Below are positions 1-9,240 of a stretch of DNA of 64,000 nt, piece after piece (position 1 is the first letter of the stretch; the number at the start of each line of letters is the position of its first letter). Origin of the DNA: Asticcacaulis excentricus CB 48 (GTDB taxonomy: Bacteria > Pseudomonadota > Alphaproteobacteria > Caulobacterales > Caulobacteraceae); contig NC_014816.1 of the NCBI RefSeq assembly GCF_000175215.2, forward strand, positions 1,857,001-1,921,000. Direction: 5' to 3'. Below the pieces are notes generated by a model that saw only the letters and a list, made by a program, of their open reading frames with translations, made no database searches and was not told the DNA's origin. The position numbers were made by a program, and so were the translations under genes.

Positions 1-602
1 AACAGGGTCAGTTTGGGGCTGACGAACATCAGCAGGATCAGGCCGCCGATGAACGAAATGCCGTTGCGCAGCGCCATAGAGATCGAGGTCGAAACCAGCG
101 TATCGACGATCTGAAGATCGGTGGTCAGGCGCGAAATGACCTCACCTGTGCGGATTTTCAGGAAGAAGCCGGGATCGAGGCCCAGAATGTGGTTGAACAC
201 ATCCTTGCGCAGATTGGCCACCACCCGCTCACCCAGCTTGGTGATGTAGAAGTAGCGCAGCGCCGTCGCCAGAGCCAGCACCAGCGCCACCCCGGCCATC
301 ACCCCGAACCACAGGTTCAGTTGCGATCCGTCCTGAGAGCCAAACCCATTGTCGATCAGATAACGCGAGGCGACCGTCAGCGACAGGGTGGCCCCCGACG
401 ACAGCAGCAGGAAGAAGATGGCAAAGACCGCATCGACCTTCAGCCGCGCAATATAGGGCCACAGACGCAGCAAGGGTTTGAGGTTGCGCGTCTTTTCCCG
501 CCCGGCCGCGGCGGAGGTGATCTGCCCCACCAGTTCGGCTCCCGATCCGGGGCGGTCTTTGAAGGCGTCGGCGTCGCTGTGCGGAGGTGTCTGTGCGGTC
601 AT
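1..602 (-). CDS. ABC exporter (ABCB/MsbA-like), N-terminal part, cut by window edge
   Basis: Reading the minus strand from the ATG at 602 gives an open frame of 200 codons that runs off the window. After about 45 polar residues it enters an ABC transporter type-1 membrane domain. Two hydrophobic helices flank a segment reading YLIDNGFGS, followed by the typical cytoplasmic-loop run GEVISRLTTDLQ and a third helix. This layout is that of half-size ABCB/MsbA-type exporters with the membrane domain first and the ATPase after it. The ATPase lies outside the window, so the substrate (lipid, drug or peptide) cannot be judged. The gene is divergent from rpmE. Confidence 0.85.
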   Translation of the reverse strand, partial: MTAQTPPHSDADAFKDRPGSGAELVGQITSAAAGREKTRNLKPLLRLWPYIARLKVDAVFAIFFLLLSSGATLSLTVASRYLIDNGFGSQDGSQLNLWFGVMAGVALVLALATALRYFYITKLGERVVANLRKDVFNHILGLDPGFFLKIRTGEVISRLTTDLQIVDTLVSTSISMALRNGISFIGGLILLMFVSPKLTL

Positions 603-736
603 AAACCCGCGTTTAATGCGTTATGGCTTGCGCCGCAACGCCGCTTACGCTATGAGCCGCGCTTCGCTGTAACAGCTTCACCCTTTCTTCGCGTCTGCAT
701 CCCTGCTGGCCGGACGTTTTTAAGGACTTAATAGAG

Positions 737-961
737 ATGAAAAAAGACGGTCACCCCGACTATCACTGGATCACGGTTACCCTGACCGACGGTTCGTCCT
801 ATCAGACCCGCTCGACCTACGGCAAGGAAGGCGCTGTCCTGAACCTCGACATCGACCCCCGCACGCACCCGGCGTGGACCGGCGGTCAGAACACCCTGCT
901 TGACCGCGCCGGCCGCGTGTCGCGCTTCAACAACAAGTTCGGCGGTTTCCTTAAAAAGTAA
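737..961 (+). CDS. rpmE: 50S ribosomal protein bL31
   Basis: A 74-residue protein with the bL31 signature: HPDYHWITVTLTDG near the start, RSTYGKEG in the middle, DIDPRTHPAWTGG and a C-terminal RVSRFNNKFGGF. It binds the large subunit near the central protuberance and bridges to the small subunit. It has no CxxC pairs, so it is the zinc-independent form usual in alphaproteobacteria. AAGGA lies about 10 nt before the ATG. A strong intrinsic terminator follows, so it is probably a single-gene transcript. Confidence 0.97.
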   Translation: MKKDGHPDYHWITVTLTDGSSYQTRSTYGKEGAVLNLDIDPRTHPAWTGGQNTLLDRAGRVSRFNNKFGGFLKK

Positions 962-1019
962 CTGTGAGCTGACGCTCACGGGCTCAAGAAGTAAGCCTCA
1001 GCACTTAGTTGCAGATTTT

Positions 1020-1050
1020 AAAACCGGCTCAGGCAACTGGGCCGGTTTTT
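1020..1050 (+). terminator. Intrinsic terminator of rpmE
   Basis: AAAACCGGC (1020-1028) pairs perfectly with GCCGGTTTT (1041-1049) around a 12-nt loop and ends in a run of five T. A second perfect 6-bp hairpin, GTGAGC/GCTCAC at 964-979, lies just after the rpmE stop without a T-run and may protect the mRNA end. Confidence 0.85.
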
Positions 1051-1123
1051 CGTTGTCCCTCTCTCTGTGAAGCGGCGGAGCCGCGTGAAGTCGATGACGG
1101 GCAACATTCAGTCGGGGCTAAAG

Positions 1124-1220
1124 CCACAGATTGCACAGATCAAGAACGTCTAACGGCAGCTTTATCTGGATTAATCCGAGGCGCGAAGCGCCCATCTGTG
1201 TAATCTGTGTCATCTGTGGA
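1124..1220. repeat. Inverted CACAGAT/ATCTGTG repeat element
   Basis: The left arm CCACAGATTGCACAGAT (1124-1140) is matched by a right arm at 1194-1220 in which ATCTGTG occurs three times at about 9-10-nt spacing. The arms are inverted copies with one mismatch in 16 bases, and the 53-bp centre is unrelated. It lies between the rpmE terminator and the 3' end of the antiporter gene, in a stretch with no credible coding frame. Confidence 0.7.
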
Positions 1221-1260
1221 TACCTTCTCTTCCTGCGTTGCAGGAGGAAAAGCGACGGGC

Positions 1261-2418
1261 TTACGGCACCACGGTCACAAACAGATAGGTGGCAAAGATC
1301 ACCAGATGCGTCACGCCCTGCAACACGGTCGTGCGGCCGGTGCCCAGTGAGAAAATCGACACCACAAACGACAGCAGCAGCAGGACCATCGACTTGGTAT
1401 CGAGCCCCAGCGACAGGGGCCAGCCCATGATGACGCTCAACACCGCCACCGCCGGAATGGTCAGGCCGATGGTCGCCAGAGCCGAGCCCAAGGCGAGGTT
1501 GAGGCTGGTCTGAAGGCGGTTGCGGCGCGCCGCTTTGATGGCCGACAGACTTTCGGGGGCAAGTACCAGGGCCGCGATAAGCACCCCCACCACGGCCAGC
1601 GGCAGACCTGCGCCCACCACCGCCTTTTCTACATGCGGCGACAGGCTCTTGGCCAGCAGGACCACCCCGGCCAGCGCCACGATCAGCACACCAAAGGCGA
1701 TCAGGGTTTCTTTCAACGTCGGCGGCTCGGCATGGGCGTCAGGTTTCAGATCACCTTCGCCCGAGGGCAGGAAGTAGTCGCGGTGACGCACCGTCTGCAC
1801 CAGCACAAAGGCGCCGTAGAGTATCAGCGACACCACGGCGACGAAAATGAGTTGTGATGGCGAAAAGAACGGCCCCGGTACCGAGGAGGTAAAATTGGGC
1901 AAAACCAGCGACAGGGACGCCATGGCCGCCAGCACGCACAGGGCCGAGCTGACGCCTTTGAGGACAAAGCGCTGCTCGTGATGGCGCACTCCTCCGACCA
2001 GCAAACAGATACCAACAATGCCGTTCATGATGATCATGATGGCTGCAAACACCGTGTCGCGGGCCAGTGTCGCCGTATCGCCCGATCCCGACAGCATCAG
2101 CGACACGATCAGCGACACCTCGATAATGGTCACGGCGATCGCTAGAACCAGCGTCCCGAAGGGCTCCCCCACGCGGTGCGCTACGACCTCGGCATGGTGC
2201 ACGGCCGCCAGAACACAGCCCATCATGATAACCGCTGCTCCGATCACCCCGGCCAGCCCCAGATAGGACAGGTGCGCCAGATAGGAGCCGATCCCCAGAA
2301 ACGGCACGACCAGCGCCCATAAGGGCAGGACCGAGTGTGCAGGGGTGTGCGGCTTGGCGCTCTCTGCCAACGACGGCCCTGGCCTGTCATTATGGGTTTC
2401 GGGGTGTGTTTCTGGCAT
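1261..2418 (-). CDS. Calcium/proton antiporter, ChaA/y4hA-like (CaCA superfamily)
   Basis: An integral membrane protein with about 11 hydrophobic helices in two halves. The first half carries HHAEVVAHRVGEPFG then a helix with AVTIIEVSLI, and the second half carries the inverted-repeat counterpart around LVLAPESLSAIKAA. These acidic alpha-repeat motifs are the ion-binding core of CaCA exchangers. ChaA-type members exchange Ca2+ (sometimes Na+ or K+) for protons at the inner membrane. I chose the ATG at 2418 because AGGAG lies 12 nt upstream. The frame stays open to 2502, with an alternative ATG at 2484, but that extension is polar and lacks a clear ribosome site. Confidence 0.85.
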   Translation of the reverse strand: MPETHPETHNDRPGPSLAESAKPHTPAHSVLPLWALVVPFLGIGSYLAHLSYLGLAGVIGAAVIMMGCVLAAVHHAEVVAHRVGEPFGTLVLAIAVTIIEVSLIVSLMLSGSGDTATLARDTVFAAIMIIMNGIVGICLLVGGVRHHEQRFVLKGVSSALCVLAAMASLSLVLPNFTSSVPGPFFSPSQLIFVAVVSLILYGAFVLVQTVRHRDYFLPSGEGDLKPDAHAEPPTLKETLIAFGVLIVALAGVVLLAKSLSPHVEKAVVGAGLPLAVVGVLIAALVLAPESLSAIKAARRNRLQTSLNLALGSALATIGLTIPAVAVLSVIMGWPLSLGLDTKSMVLLLLSFVVSIFSLGTGRTTVLQGVTHLVIFATYLFVTVVP

Positions 2419-2533
2419 TCGGTGGCATAGCTCCTGTGTGGCGAGGGGCGGCCCGGACGGATCAACAGGCCTCTTTTCAGACATAGGGTGCCCGGTCCCC
2501 ATTTCAAACCCGGATAGAAACGATTTCTATGGT

Positions 2534-2950
2534 TTATCCCGGTTCCCACCCCGGCGGAGCCATTTCAAATCCGGTAAAGCTGAACCCCGGTGCGACGGTG
2601 CAGCCGACCAGCGTCCAGTCTCCCAGGCTCTCTGCGCTTTGCCAGCCGCCGACCGGCACCACACTCTGCGGCCTCTGCCCGCTCAGCACATCCGGCCCCA
2701 ACACCACATCCCATCCTCGCTCTTGGTGATGCAGGCTGAGTTTTAGCGGCGCACCGGCATAGTAATGCCACACCTCAACGGCATCTATGCGGTGCCAGTG
2801 TGAACGCTCCCCCGCCTGAAGCAGGTAATAGATGCACGAAGACGCCCCGCGCCCACCCGAAGGGTTATCACGGAAGGTTTCGACATAGTGCCCGCCTTCC
2901 GGATGCGCCTGCATCCTTAATTCAGCTATGATCGTCTGGGCGTTGGTCAT
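2534..2950 (-). CDS. DUF985/cupin_5 family protein
   Basis: A 138-residue single-domain cupin. It opens with the family motif HPEGGHYVETFR, then a strand reading SSCIYYLLQAGERSHWHRID with metal-ligand-like His residues, WHYYAGAPLKL, and a C-terminal VAPGFSFTGFEMA. This matches the DUF985 cupins, for which no firm biochemical role is established; some are annotated as putative sugar epimerase-like proteins. It is divergent from argB, with about 160 bp between the starts. Confidence 0.85.
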   Translation of the reverse strand: MTNAQTIIAELRMQAHPEGGHYVETFRDNPSGGRGASSCIYYLLQAGERSHWHRIDAVEVWHYYAGAPLKLSLHHQERGWDVVLGPDVLSGQRPQSVVPVGGWQSAESLGDWTLVGCTVAPGFSFTGFEMAPPGWEPG

Positions 2951-3112
2951 GCCGCGTCTCCTTTGCAGCCCTCAGCTTAGCCTGAATTTTGAGGCGCATC
3001 AGGCATAAAACGCTAATGACACGCCGCCGCATATCCTGTAATGCGCGCGCTCATCGTACTGTCACCTTTTGCTGATACGCCGTCAGGTGTAACCGGGGTA
3101 AGTCTTCCTGAA

Positions 3113-4051
3113 ATGATCATTCAGACCGCCACGACCGAAACTATCGAAGAAAACGGCTGGGCCACGGCCAAAACCCTGGCCGAAGCCCTGCCCTTTATCC
3201 AGATCTACGACCGCGAAATCGTCGTGGTTAAATACGGCGGCCACGCCATGGGTCAGGAAGAAACGGCGCGCATCTTCGCTTCGGACATAGTGCTGCTGAA
3301 ACTGCTGGGCATCCATCCGATCGTCGTGCACGGCGGCGGGCCGCAGATTTCGGCCATGCTGGGGCGGGCGGGCGTCAAATCGACCTTTATCGACGGCCTG
3401 CGCGTCACCGACGAAGCGACCATGGAAATTGCCGAAATGGTGCTGTCTGGCGCCGTGAACAAGGAAATCGCCTCGTGGATCACGCGCGCGGGTCAGGAAG
3501 CCGATGTGCGCGGCGTCGGCCTGTCGGGCAAGGACGCCAGCCTGATCACCGTCGAAAAGGCGACGCGCCTGAAAAAAGACCCGGATTCGATGATCGAACA
3601 GGTGGTCGATCTCGGCTTTGTGGGCGAACCCAAGCGCGTGGACGATAAGCTGCTGCGCACCCTGATCAGTGATCTGGAGCACGACTACGTGCCGGTCATC
3701 GCCCCCATCGGCGTGGCCGAAGACGGCGCGACCTATAATATCAATGCCGACACCGTGGCTGGGGCCGTCGCGGGAAAGATGAACGCCAAGCGCATGTTGC
3801 TGCTAACCGATATTGCTGGCGTGCTGGATGGTGAGAAAAATCTGATCCGTCAAATGACGGTGTCGGAAGCGAAGAACCTAATTGAAACCGGCGTTGCTGT
3901 CGGCGGCATGATCCCGAAGCTCGAGACCGCCATTGCCGCCATCGACGCCGGCGTCGAGGCTGTCGTTATCCTTGATGGCCGCCGCCCGCACGCCATGCTG
4001 GTCGAACTGTTTACCGAACATGGCGCGGGCACGCTGATTACGCGGGATTAA
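3113..4051 (+). CDS. argB: Acetylglutamate kinase
   Basis: Second step of arginine biosynthesis, phosphorylation of N-acetylglutamate by ATP. The amino-acid kinase fold is clear: VVVKYGGHAMG (phosphate-binding Lys and glycines), the VVHGGGPQIS loop, the NINADTVAGAVA acetylglutamate/ATP region and LTDIAGVLD. I placed the start at ATG 3113, giving 312 residues, because homologues begin shortly before WATAKTLAEALP. The frame is open from 3041, but that extension is atypical. No strong Shine-Dalgarno precedes 3113, so the start is the uncertain part. A HAD phosphatase gene follows. Confidence 0.95.
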   Translation: MIIQTATTETIEENGWATAKTLAEALPFIQIYDREIVVVKYGGHAMGQEETARIFASDIVLLKLLGIHPIVVHGGGPQISAMLGRAGVKSTFIDGLRVTDEATMEIAEMVLSGAVNKEIASWITRAGQEADVRGVGLSGKDASLITVEKATRLKKDPDSMIEQVVDLGFVGEPKRVDDKLLRTLISDLEHDYVPVIAPIGVAEDGATYNINADTVAGAVAGKMNAKRMLLLTDIAGVLDGEKNLIRQMTVSEAKNLIETGVAVGGMIPKLETAIAAIDAGVEAVVILDGRRPHAMLVELFTEHGAGTLITRD

Positions 4052-4131
4052 TAAACCCTCCTGCCTGTGCCGCAGGCGTGGGAAGGAGGAAAGAGCTTGA
4101 AACCCTGTCGAAAAACGCCGAAACAGACGGT

Positions 4132-4782
4132 ATGAGCCCGCACGTCCAAAACCTCCCGCACGTTTCCACCTGGCTGTTCGATCTCGACAACACCCTCTAT
4201 CCGCCCGAAGCCGAGGTGATGGCTCTGGTCGAAGGCCGCATGACGGATTTCGTCATGCGCCAGACAGGCCTGCCGCGCGAAGAGGCACGCACGCTTCAGA
4301 AAAAATACCTTTATGAGCACGGGACGACCCTCGCTGGCCTAATGGCCTATCACGACATCGACCCCTTTGCCTTCATGAACGAGGTGCACGATGTGTCGCT
4401 GGACGGCCTTGTGCCCGATGCAACCCTGAATGCCGCAATCACTGCCCTGCCCGGCCGCAAGCTGGTCTTCACCAATGGCGACGAGCAGCACGCCTATCGC
4501 ATCCTTGACAAGCTGGAGATGACCCCCCTGTTCGAGGATGTGTTTCATCTGGGGCATGCCGACCTGATCCCCAAGCCGAACCTCATCACCTTTCACCGCA
4601 TGATGCAAAAGCACGCGGTGACCGGTCCTGAAACCGCATTCTTCGAAGACAGCCCGAAGAACCTCAAACCGGCGCACGAGCTGGGGATGACCACCATTCT
4701 CGTCGGCCCGCACGCCGAAGCCAATGCCGATGCGTTCGTGCATATCCGGGCGGCGTCTCTTAAGGCTTTCCTTGAGGAATGA
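4132..4782 (+). CDS. HAD-family pyrimidine 5'-nucleotidase-like hydrolase
   Basis: A 216-residue HAD hydrolase of the SDT1/YjjG-like type. Motif I is WLFDLDNTLYPP with the two catalytic Asp, motif II is LVFTNGD, and motifs III/IV are KPNLITFHRM and FFEDSPKNLKPA. Such enzymes remove phosphate from nucleoside monophosphates and related small substrates. The frame is open from a GTG at 4078. ATG 4132 places the protein start just before the first conserved strand. The stop codon lies inside a 13-bp palindrome (4780-4792) shared with sites downstream. Confidence 0.88.
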   Translation: MSPHVQNLPHVSTWLFDLDNTLYPPEAEVMALVEGRMTDFVMRQTGLPREEARTLQKKYLYEHGTTLAGLMAYHDIDPFAFMNEVHDVSLDGLVPDATLNAAITALPGRKLVFTNGDEQHAYRILDKLEMTPLFEDVFHLGHADLIPKPNLITFHRMMQKHAVTGPETAFFEDSPKNLKPAHELGMTTILVGPHAEANADAFVHIRAASLKAFLEE

Positions 4783-4847
4783 ACGGCGTTCAGGATTTCG
4801 ATTGACGCATTAACGCCCCTGAACTATGTTCAATTGAACGCCGTTCA
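4780..4847. promoter_or_regulatory. Three TGAAC-N3-GTTCA palindromes (candidate operators)
   Basis: Three perfect 5-3-5 palindromes: TGAACGGCGTTCA (4780-4792), TGAACTATGTTCA (4820-4832) and TGAACGCCGTTCA (4835-4847). The last two are 15 bp apart and the first two 40 bp apart. They fill the gap between the HAD gene and the two-gene unit starting at 4873. A fourth copy, at 9228-9240, precedes the gene at 8561-9217. The 13-bp symmetric form suits a dimeric repressor such as a TetR-type protein, but which one is not evident. Confidence 0.7.
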
Positions 4848-4872
4848 CAGGCGTGTCACGGAGATCATGGTC

Positions 4873-5214
4873 ATGTTCAAACCGATTGCCCTCATCCTGT
4901 TCGCGTCTGCCTTCGCTCTGCCCGCCGCCGCGCAGGACAGCCTTGAAAACACCTCAAAAGCCGCAGCCAATTCCGTCGAAGCCACCGCTCAGCTATCGGG
5001 TGCGGGCGTGATGGTGGTTGCAGGCAGCGCCGCCTTGCCCTTTGTCGCTGTAGGGGCCTCCGCCGAAAGCACCGGCGCGGCCATCCGCGATTCAGGCGAA
5101 GCCGTCTGGGATCAAGCCAATAAGCCCTTGACGGTCAGCCCCGAAACCGTGGTGGCGCAGGACGCGCCGAACGCTTCCCACGAGGCGCAAAAGCCCCAAA
5201 AGAAGGCGCAGTAA
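4873..5214 (+). CDS. Small exported protein of unknown function
   Basis: 113 residues starting at ATG 4873, about 9 nt after CGGAG; another ATG two codons upstream is possible. A signal peptide is clear: FKPIALILFASAFALPAAAQD, with cleavage expected after AAA or AAQ. The mature part is small, rich in Ala, Ser and Val, with a mid-protein hydrophobic stretch around GVMVVAGSAALPFVAVG and a charged C-terminus rich in Gln and Lys. I recognise no catalytic motif. It ends one base before the DUF2145 gene and is almost certainly cotranscribed with it. Confidence 0.75.
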   Translation: MFKPIALILFASAFALPAAAQDSLENTSKAAANSVEATAQLSGAGVMVVAGSAALPFVAVGASAESTGAAIRDSGEAVWDQANKPLTVSPETVVAQDAPNASHEAQKPQKKAQ

Positions 5215-5215
5215 A

Positions 5216-6019
5216 ATGTGGCGGGCGGCCCTGCTAGCCGCATCCCTGCTCCTGCCAACCGGTGCATGGGCGGGCAATGAATCCGGCGACAGCGCGGCCA
5301 ACGCCAAACCGCATTTCAGCGCACCCGAAGCCGCCGCCTTCGCTAAACAGATCGAGCAAAATCTGGCGGCCAAAGGCGCGCGGGTGGCCATTGTCTTTCG
5401 CACCAGCCGCCCGCATGACAAGCTACCGCCCGGCATCGCCTATACGCACGGGGCCTTCTGGGTTCATAGCGAGATCACCACCGCCGACGGACGTCATCTT
5501 CAGGGCTATGCGGTCTACAACCTCTATCACGGCGACGGAAAGACCCTGCCGGTCAGCCAGTCCTACCTGAAGCAGGACTTTCCGCTGAACTTCGCCAGCG
5601 TCTCGGCCGAAGACGATGTCGGGGTCATCCTCCCGACGCCTGAAATGCAGCGACGATTAAAGGTGCTGATCGGCACGCCAGCCTATACGCGCCTGCACAT
5701 CACCGACTATTCGCTGGTGTCCAATCCGCTGAATGCGAGGTACCAGAACTGCGTGGAATTTATGCTGGATGTCGTTGCGGCAGCCGCATGGGAGACGGAG
5801 TCCTACCCGCAGATCAAGGCCAATTTGACGCGCTGGTTTGAACCGACCACGGTCAAGGCCGGCTTCCTGCAACGCACGCTGGGCCCCATGGCCGATACGC
5901 GTCTGCGCACCGACGACCATCCGGGCGCGATCCGCACCGCCACCTATGAGAGCCTGTCGGCGTTTATGCTCAAACACGAGCTGGCCACAGAGGCGTATGT
6001 GATCAAACGCTCTCAATAA
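5216..6019 (+). CDS. DUF2145 family exported protein, possible papain-like hydrolase
   Basis: 267 residues with a signal peptide (cleavage after GAWA). The body matches DUF2145: YTHGAFWVHS with His78, GYAVYNLYHG, YLKQDFPLNF, then NPLNARYQNCVEFMLD with Cys179. A His-first, Cys-later order in HxxF/NCxEF contexts resembles permuted papain/NlpC-P60 enzymes. That catalytic reading is my inference, since the family is uncharacterised. The start follows the previous stop by one base (TAAAATG), so translation is probably coupled. The protein probably acts in the periplasm or on the envelope. Confidence 0.85.
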   Translation: MWRAALLAASLLLPTGAWAGNESGDSAANAKPHFSAPEAAAFAKQIEQNLAAKGARVAIVFRTSRPHDKLPPGIAYTHGAFWVHSEITTADGRHLQGYAVYNLYHGDGKTLPVSQSYLKQDFPLNFASVSAEDDVGVILPTPEMQRRLKVLIGTPAYTRLHITDYSLVSNPLNARYQNCVEFMLDVVAAAAWETESYPQIKANLTRWFEPTTVKAGFLQRTLGPMADTRLRTDDHPGAIRTATYESLSAFMLKHELATEAYVIKRSQ

Positions 6020-6118
6020 ACAGCGCCGGAGCGTGAGCGAAAAAGAAACCTTGATCCGAAGGATCATAGGTCTTAAGGCCCTGTCATTCCTTCTTTGACA
6101 GACCTTATGAGAGCCGCC

Positions 6119-6979
<861 letters not shown>

Positions 6980-7033
6980 TTCGGTTGACGCTCCTCCCTT
7001 GGCCCACCACAGTGCCAGGCCAAGAATAAAGGG

Positions 7034-8497
7034 ATGAGACGGATGAGACTGCGCGGATGGGCTGCGGCCCTGAGTCTGATGGCGTGGGCAAGCCCGCTGG
7101 CACAGGCCGCAGAGCCGGTCGCCAAAGCCACAACGGCCCCGGCAGAAAAGCCGCGCATCTTCGTCCTGACCGATATCGAGAACGAACCAGATGACGCTGA
7201 GTCTCTGGTGCGTTTTCTGACCTATGCCAATCAGTGGGATATCGAGGGCCTGGTCGCGACGACTTCCGTCCATATGCGCCACCACACAGCCCCGGAGCGC
7301 ATCCGCCAAATCGTGCGCGCCTATGGGCAGGTGCAGCCCAACCTCAACCGCCACGAACCGGGCTATCCATCCGCCGAGCACCTTCTGTCTGTGGTCAGCG
7401 AAGGCCCGCAAGCCTATGGCATGACAGCGGTGGGCGACGGCCAAACCTCGCCGGGGGCTGAGCAACTCATCCGGGCGGTGGATCGCCAGGATAAGCGCCC
7501 TCTTTGGGTTTTGGTCTGGGGCGGACCCAATACGCTGGCTCAGGCCCTGCATAAGGTGCGCGCCACGCGGACCACGGCCGAACTGAAGCGTTTTATGTCA
7601 AAGCTGCGCGTCTACACCATCTCGGATCAGGACGATTCCGGCCCGTGGCTGCGTCAGACCTTTCCGGACCTTTTTTATATCGCCAGCCCCGGTATGCACG
7701 ACGGCGGCGCCTATCACCACGCCACCTGGTCAGGCATCAGCGGAGACCGTTTCCACGGCCGTTTTGTCGGGGCAGATTTCAGTCTGGTCGATGTGCCGTG
7801 GTTGCAAACCCACATCATGAGCAAGGGGCCGTTAGGGGCCGAATACCCCAAACCTATCTACATGATGGAAGGTGATACCCCCAGCTTCCTGTACCTGATC
7901 AATAACGGTCTGGGCGCGCCCGAACACCCCAACTGGGGCAGTTGGGGCGGTCGCTATGAGTTCTACACCCCGCCACCCGCACGCTGGCACCTGATCCCGG
8001 AAACGCGGCCCTTGTGGACCAATGCCGACGACGAGGTACTTGGAGTCGATGGCAACTGGTACACGGACAATCACGCGACCATCTGGCGCTGGCGTCAGGC
8101 TTATCAGAACGATTTTGCCGCACGCATGGACTGGACGATCAAGTCCTATGCTGAGGCCAATCACCCGCCAGAGCCAAAGCTGTCGCATCCGGATCGTCTG
8201 TCAGCGCGCCTGGGAGACACGCTGGAACTCAGCGCCGAAGGCTCCACGGACCCCGATAAGGACGCGCTGAGCTTCGAGTGGTTTGTCTATGGTGAAGCCG
8301 GCGGCTTTACGACCTCAAATGGGCGAAATGGCCGCATGGTGACGATCGCCAATGCCGATCAACCCAAAATCAACCTGACCATCCCGAAAAACAGCGTCTT
8401 CCGCACTGGCACCCTTCACGTCATCGTGGCCGTAACGGACAAAGGCACCCCGGCCCTGACGCGCTATAAGCGGGTGATCCTCGACGTGAAGCCGTAG
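7034..8497 (+). CDS. Secreted DUF1593 (nucleoside-hydrolase-like) protein
   Basis: 487 residues with a signal peptide ending ASPLAQA. The N-terminal half reads IFVLTDIENEPDDAESLVRF, the Asp-rich calcium-site pattern of the nucleoside hydrolase fold, followed by ALVWGGPNTLAQAL-like sequence and YTISDQDDSGPWLRQ. The C-terminal 110 residues form a beta-sandwich with DPDKDALSFEWFVYGEAG, as in DUF1593 proteins. The family is found near polysaccharide-degradation genes in some bacteria; its substrate is not established. A second start two codons later (ATG 7043) is possible. Confidence 0.85.
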   Translation: MRRMRLRGWAAALSLMAWASPLAQAAEPVAKATTAPAEKPRIFVLTDIENEPDDAESLVRFLTYANQWDIEGLVATTSVHMRHHTAPERIRQIVRAYGQVQPNLNRHEPGYPSAEHLLSVVSEGPQAYGMTAVGDGQTSPGAEQLIRAVDRQDKRPLWVLVWGGPNTLAQALHKVRATRTTAELKRFMSKLRVYTISDQDDSGPWLRQTFPDLFYIASPGMHDGGAYHHATWSGISGDRFHGRFVGADFSLVDVPWLQTHIMSKGPLGAEYPKPIYMMEGDTPSFLYLINNGLGAPEHPNWGSWGGRYEFYTPPPARWHLIPETRPLWTNADDEVLGVDGNWYTDNHATIWRWRQAYQNDFAARMDWTIKSYAEANHPPEPKLSHPDRLSARLGDTLELSAEGSTDPDKDALSFEWFVYGEAGGFTTSNGRNGRMVTIANADQPKINLTIPKNSVFRTGTLHVIVAVTDKGTPALTRYKRVILDVKP

Positions 8498-8560
8498 TGG
8501 CACATACCAAGCCATCTCTGAAACAATTTACCAACTCCGCCGAAGAATTGCGGCGAATTT

Positions 8561-9217
8561 TTAGATCGGATAATTAGAATAGACCCTCTTAAGATCTTGG
8601 TCGCGCGCGATGCTCACCGGCGTCACTAGCTCTCGTACCAGAACCTTAGACATGCAGGCTTTACGATCCAAACCACGACATTCGGGATCAACGATAGCAC
8701 GCTTGGCAATCAGGTCCTTTGCGGGGCCCTCGAGTACACCCAAATCGCCAAGCCGCTGACGTTCCCCCAGTTCAATCCCCGCTGCATCAAAGGCTAGATA
8801 GGCCAGTTCGCTACAGTAGATGGCGCGATTTTCGAATGAAAAATAGACGTCATAAGGTCTTCCGTAGAGACGTTTGGCTTCTGAAAAAACTTGCGCCCTC
8901 TGGTGGCTCGTCAATACTTTTGGACGATAGACCGCAATGCGGGCAAATTTACCGCGCTCTTTCCACTCTCGTAAAGGCGTTTCCTTGACGGGCCCAACGG
9001 CTTCGACCACCATCCAGCCGGTTGGAGACTGTTTGACGATGCCCATGTGGGTATACAGGCTACGGCTGGCGATCAAAATGGCCTTGGACTGCTGGCTGCG
9101 CGAAGTCTGGAAAATCAGGTCGCCGTCACGCAGGTCCGGCAGGGGCCACAACCACCGGAACAGACCGACCATCAGAAGAATAAGCGCCGCCGAACCCGCC
9201 CATCCCCAGATTTTCAT
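8561..9217 (-). CDS. YiiX-like permuted NlpC/P60 (papain-like) cysteine hydrolase
   Basis: 218 residues with an N-terminal membrane anchor (residues 5-24). The soluble part has the permuted papain order: GDLIFQTSRS, SLYTHMGIV with His57, VVEAVG with Glu72, then YDVYFSFENRAIYCSELAYLAF with Cys135. His, Glu and Cys in these contexts match YiiX/YebB-type enzymes, which are thought to act on lipids or peptide amides at the envelope. GGGGGC precedes the ATG. The operator-like palindrome TGAACTTTGTTCA lies 11 bp upstream of the start. Confidence 0.85.
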   Translation of the reverse strand: MKIWGWAGSAALILLMVGLFRWLWPLPDLRDGDLIFQTSRSQQSKAILIASRSLYTHMGIVKQSPTGWMVVEAVGPVKETPLREWKERGKFARIAVYRPKVLTSHQRAQVFSEAKRLYGRPYDVYFSFENRAIYCSELAYLAFDAAGIELGERQRLGDLGVLEGPAKDLIAKRAIVDPECRGLDRKACMSKVLVRELVTPVSIARDQDLKRVYSNYPI

Positions 9218-9227
9218 TTCTGCCCCC

Positions 9228-9240
9228 TGAACTTTGTTCA
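9228..9240. promoter_or_regulatory. TGAAC-N3-GTTCA palindrome upstream of the YiiX-like gene
   Basis: TGAACTTTGTTCA is a perfect 5-3-5 palindrome, identical in its ten fixed positions to the three at 4780-4847. On the minus strand its first three bases form the TGA stop of the ilvC-like gene, and it ends 11 bp before the start at 9217. The cluster at 4780 likewise begins on the stop codon of the upstream gene. Confidence 0.65.

Noticed and set aside
4084..4132. Start of the HAD gene set by AGGAGG at 4084
   Set aside because: No in-frame ATG, GTG or TTG lies at a normal distance from it. The nearby TTG at 4097 is out of frame, so ATG 4132 was kept.
4820..4847. LexA box at the TGAAC palindromes
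   Set aside because: The alphaproteobacterial box is GTTC-N7-GTTC as a direct repeat. Here the GTTC words are 11 bases apart and the sites are inverted with N3.
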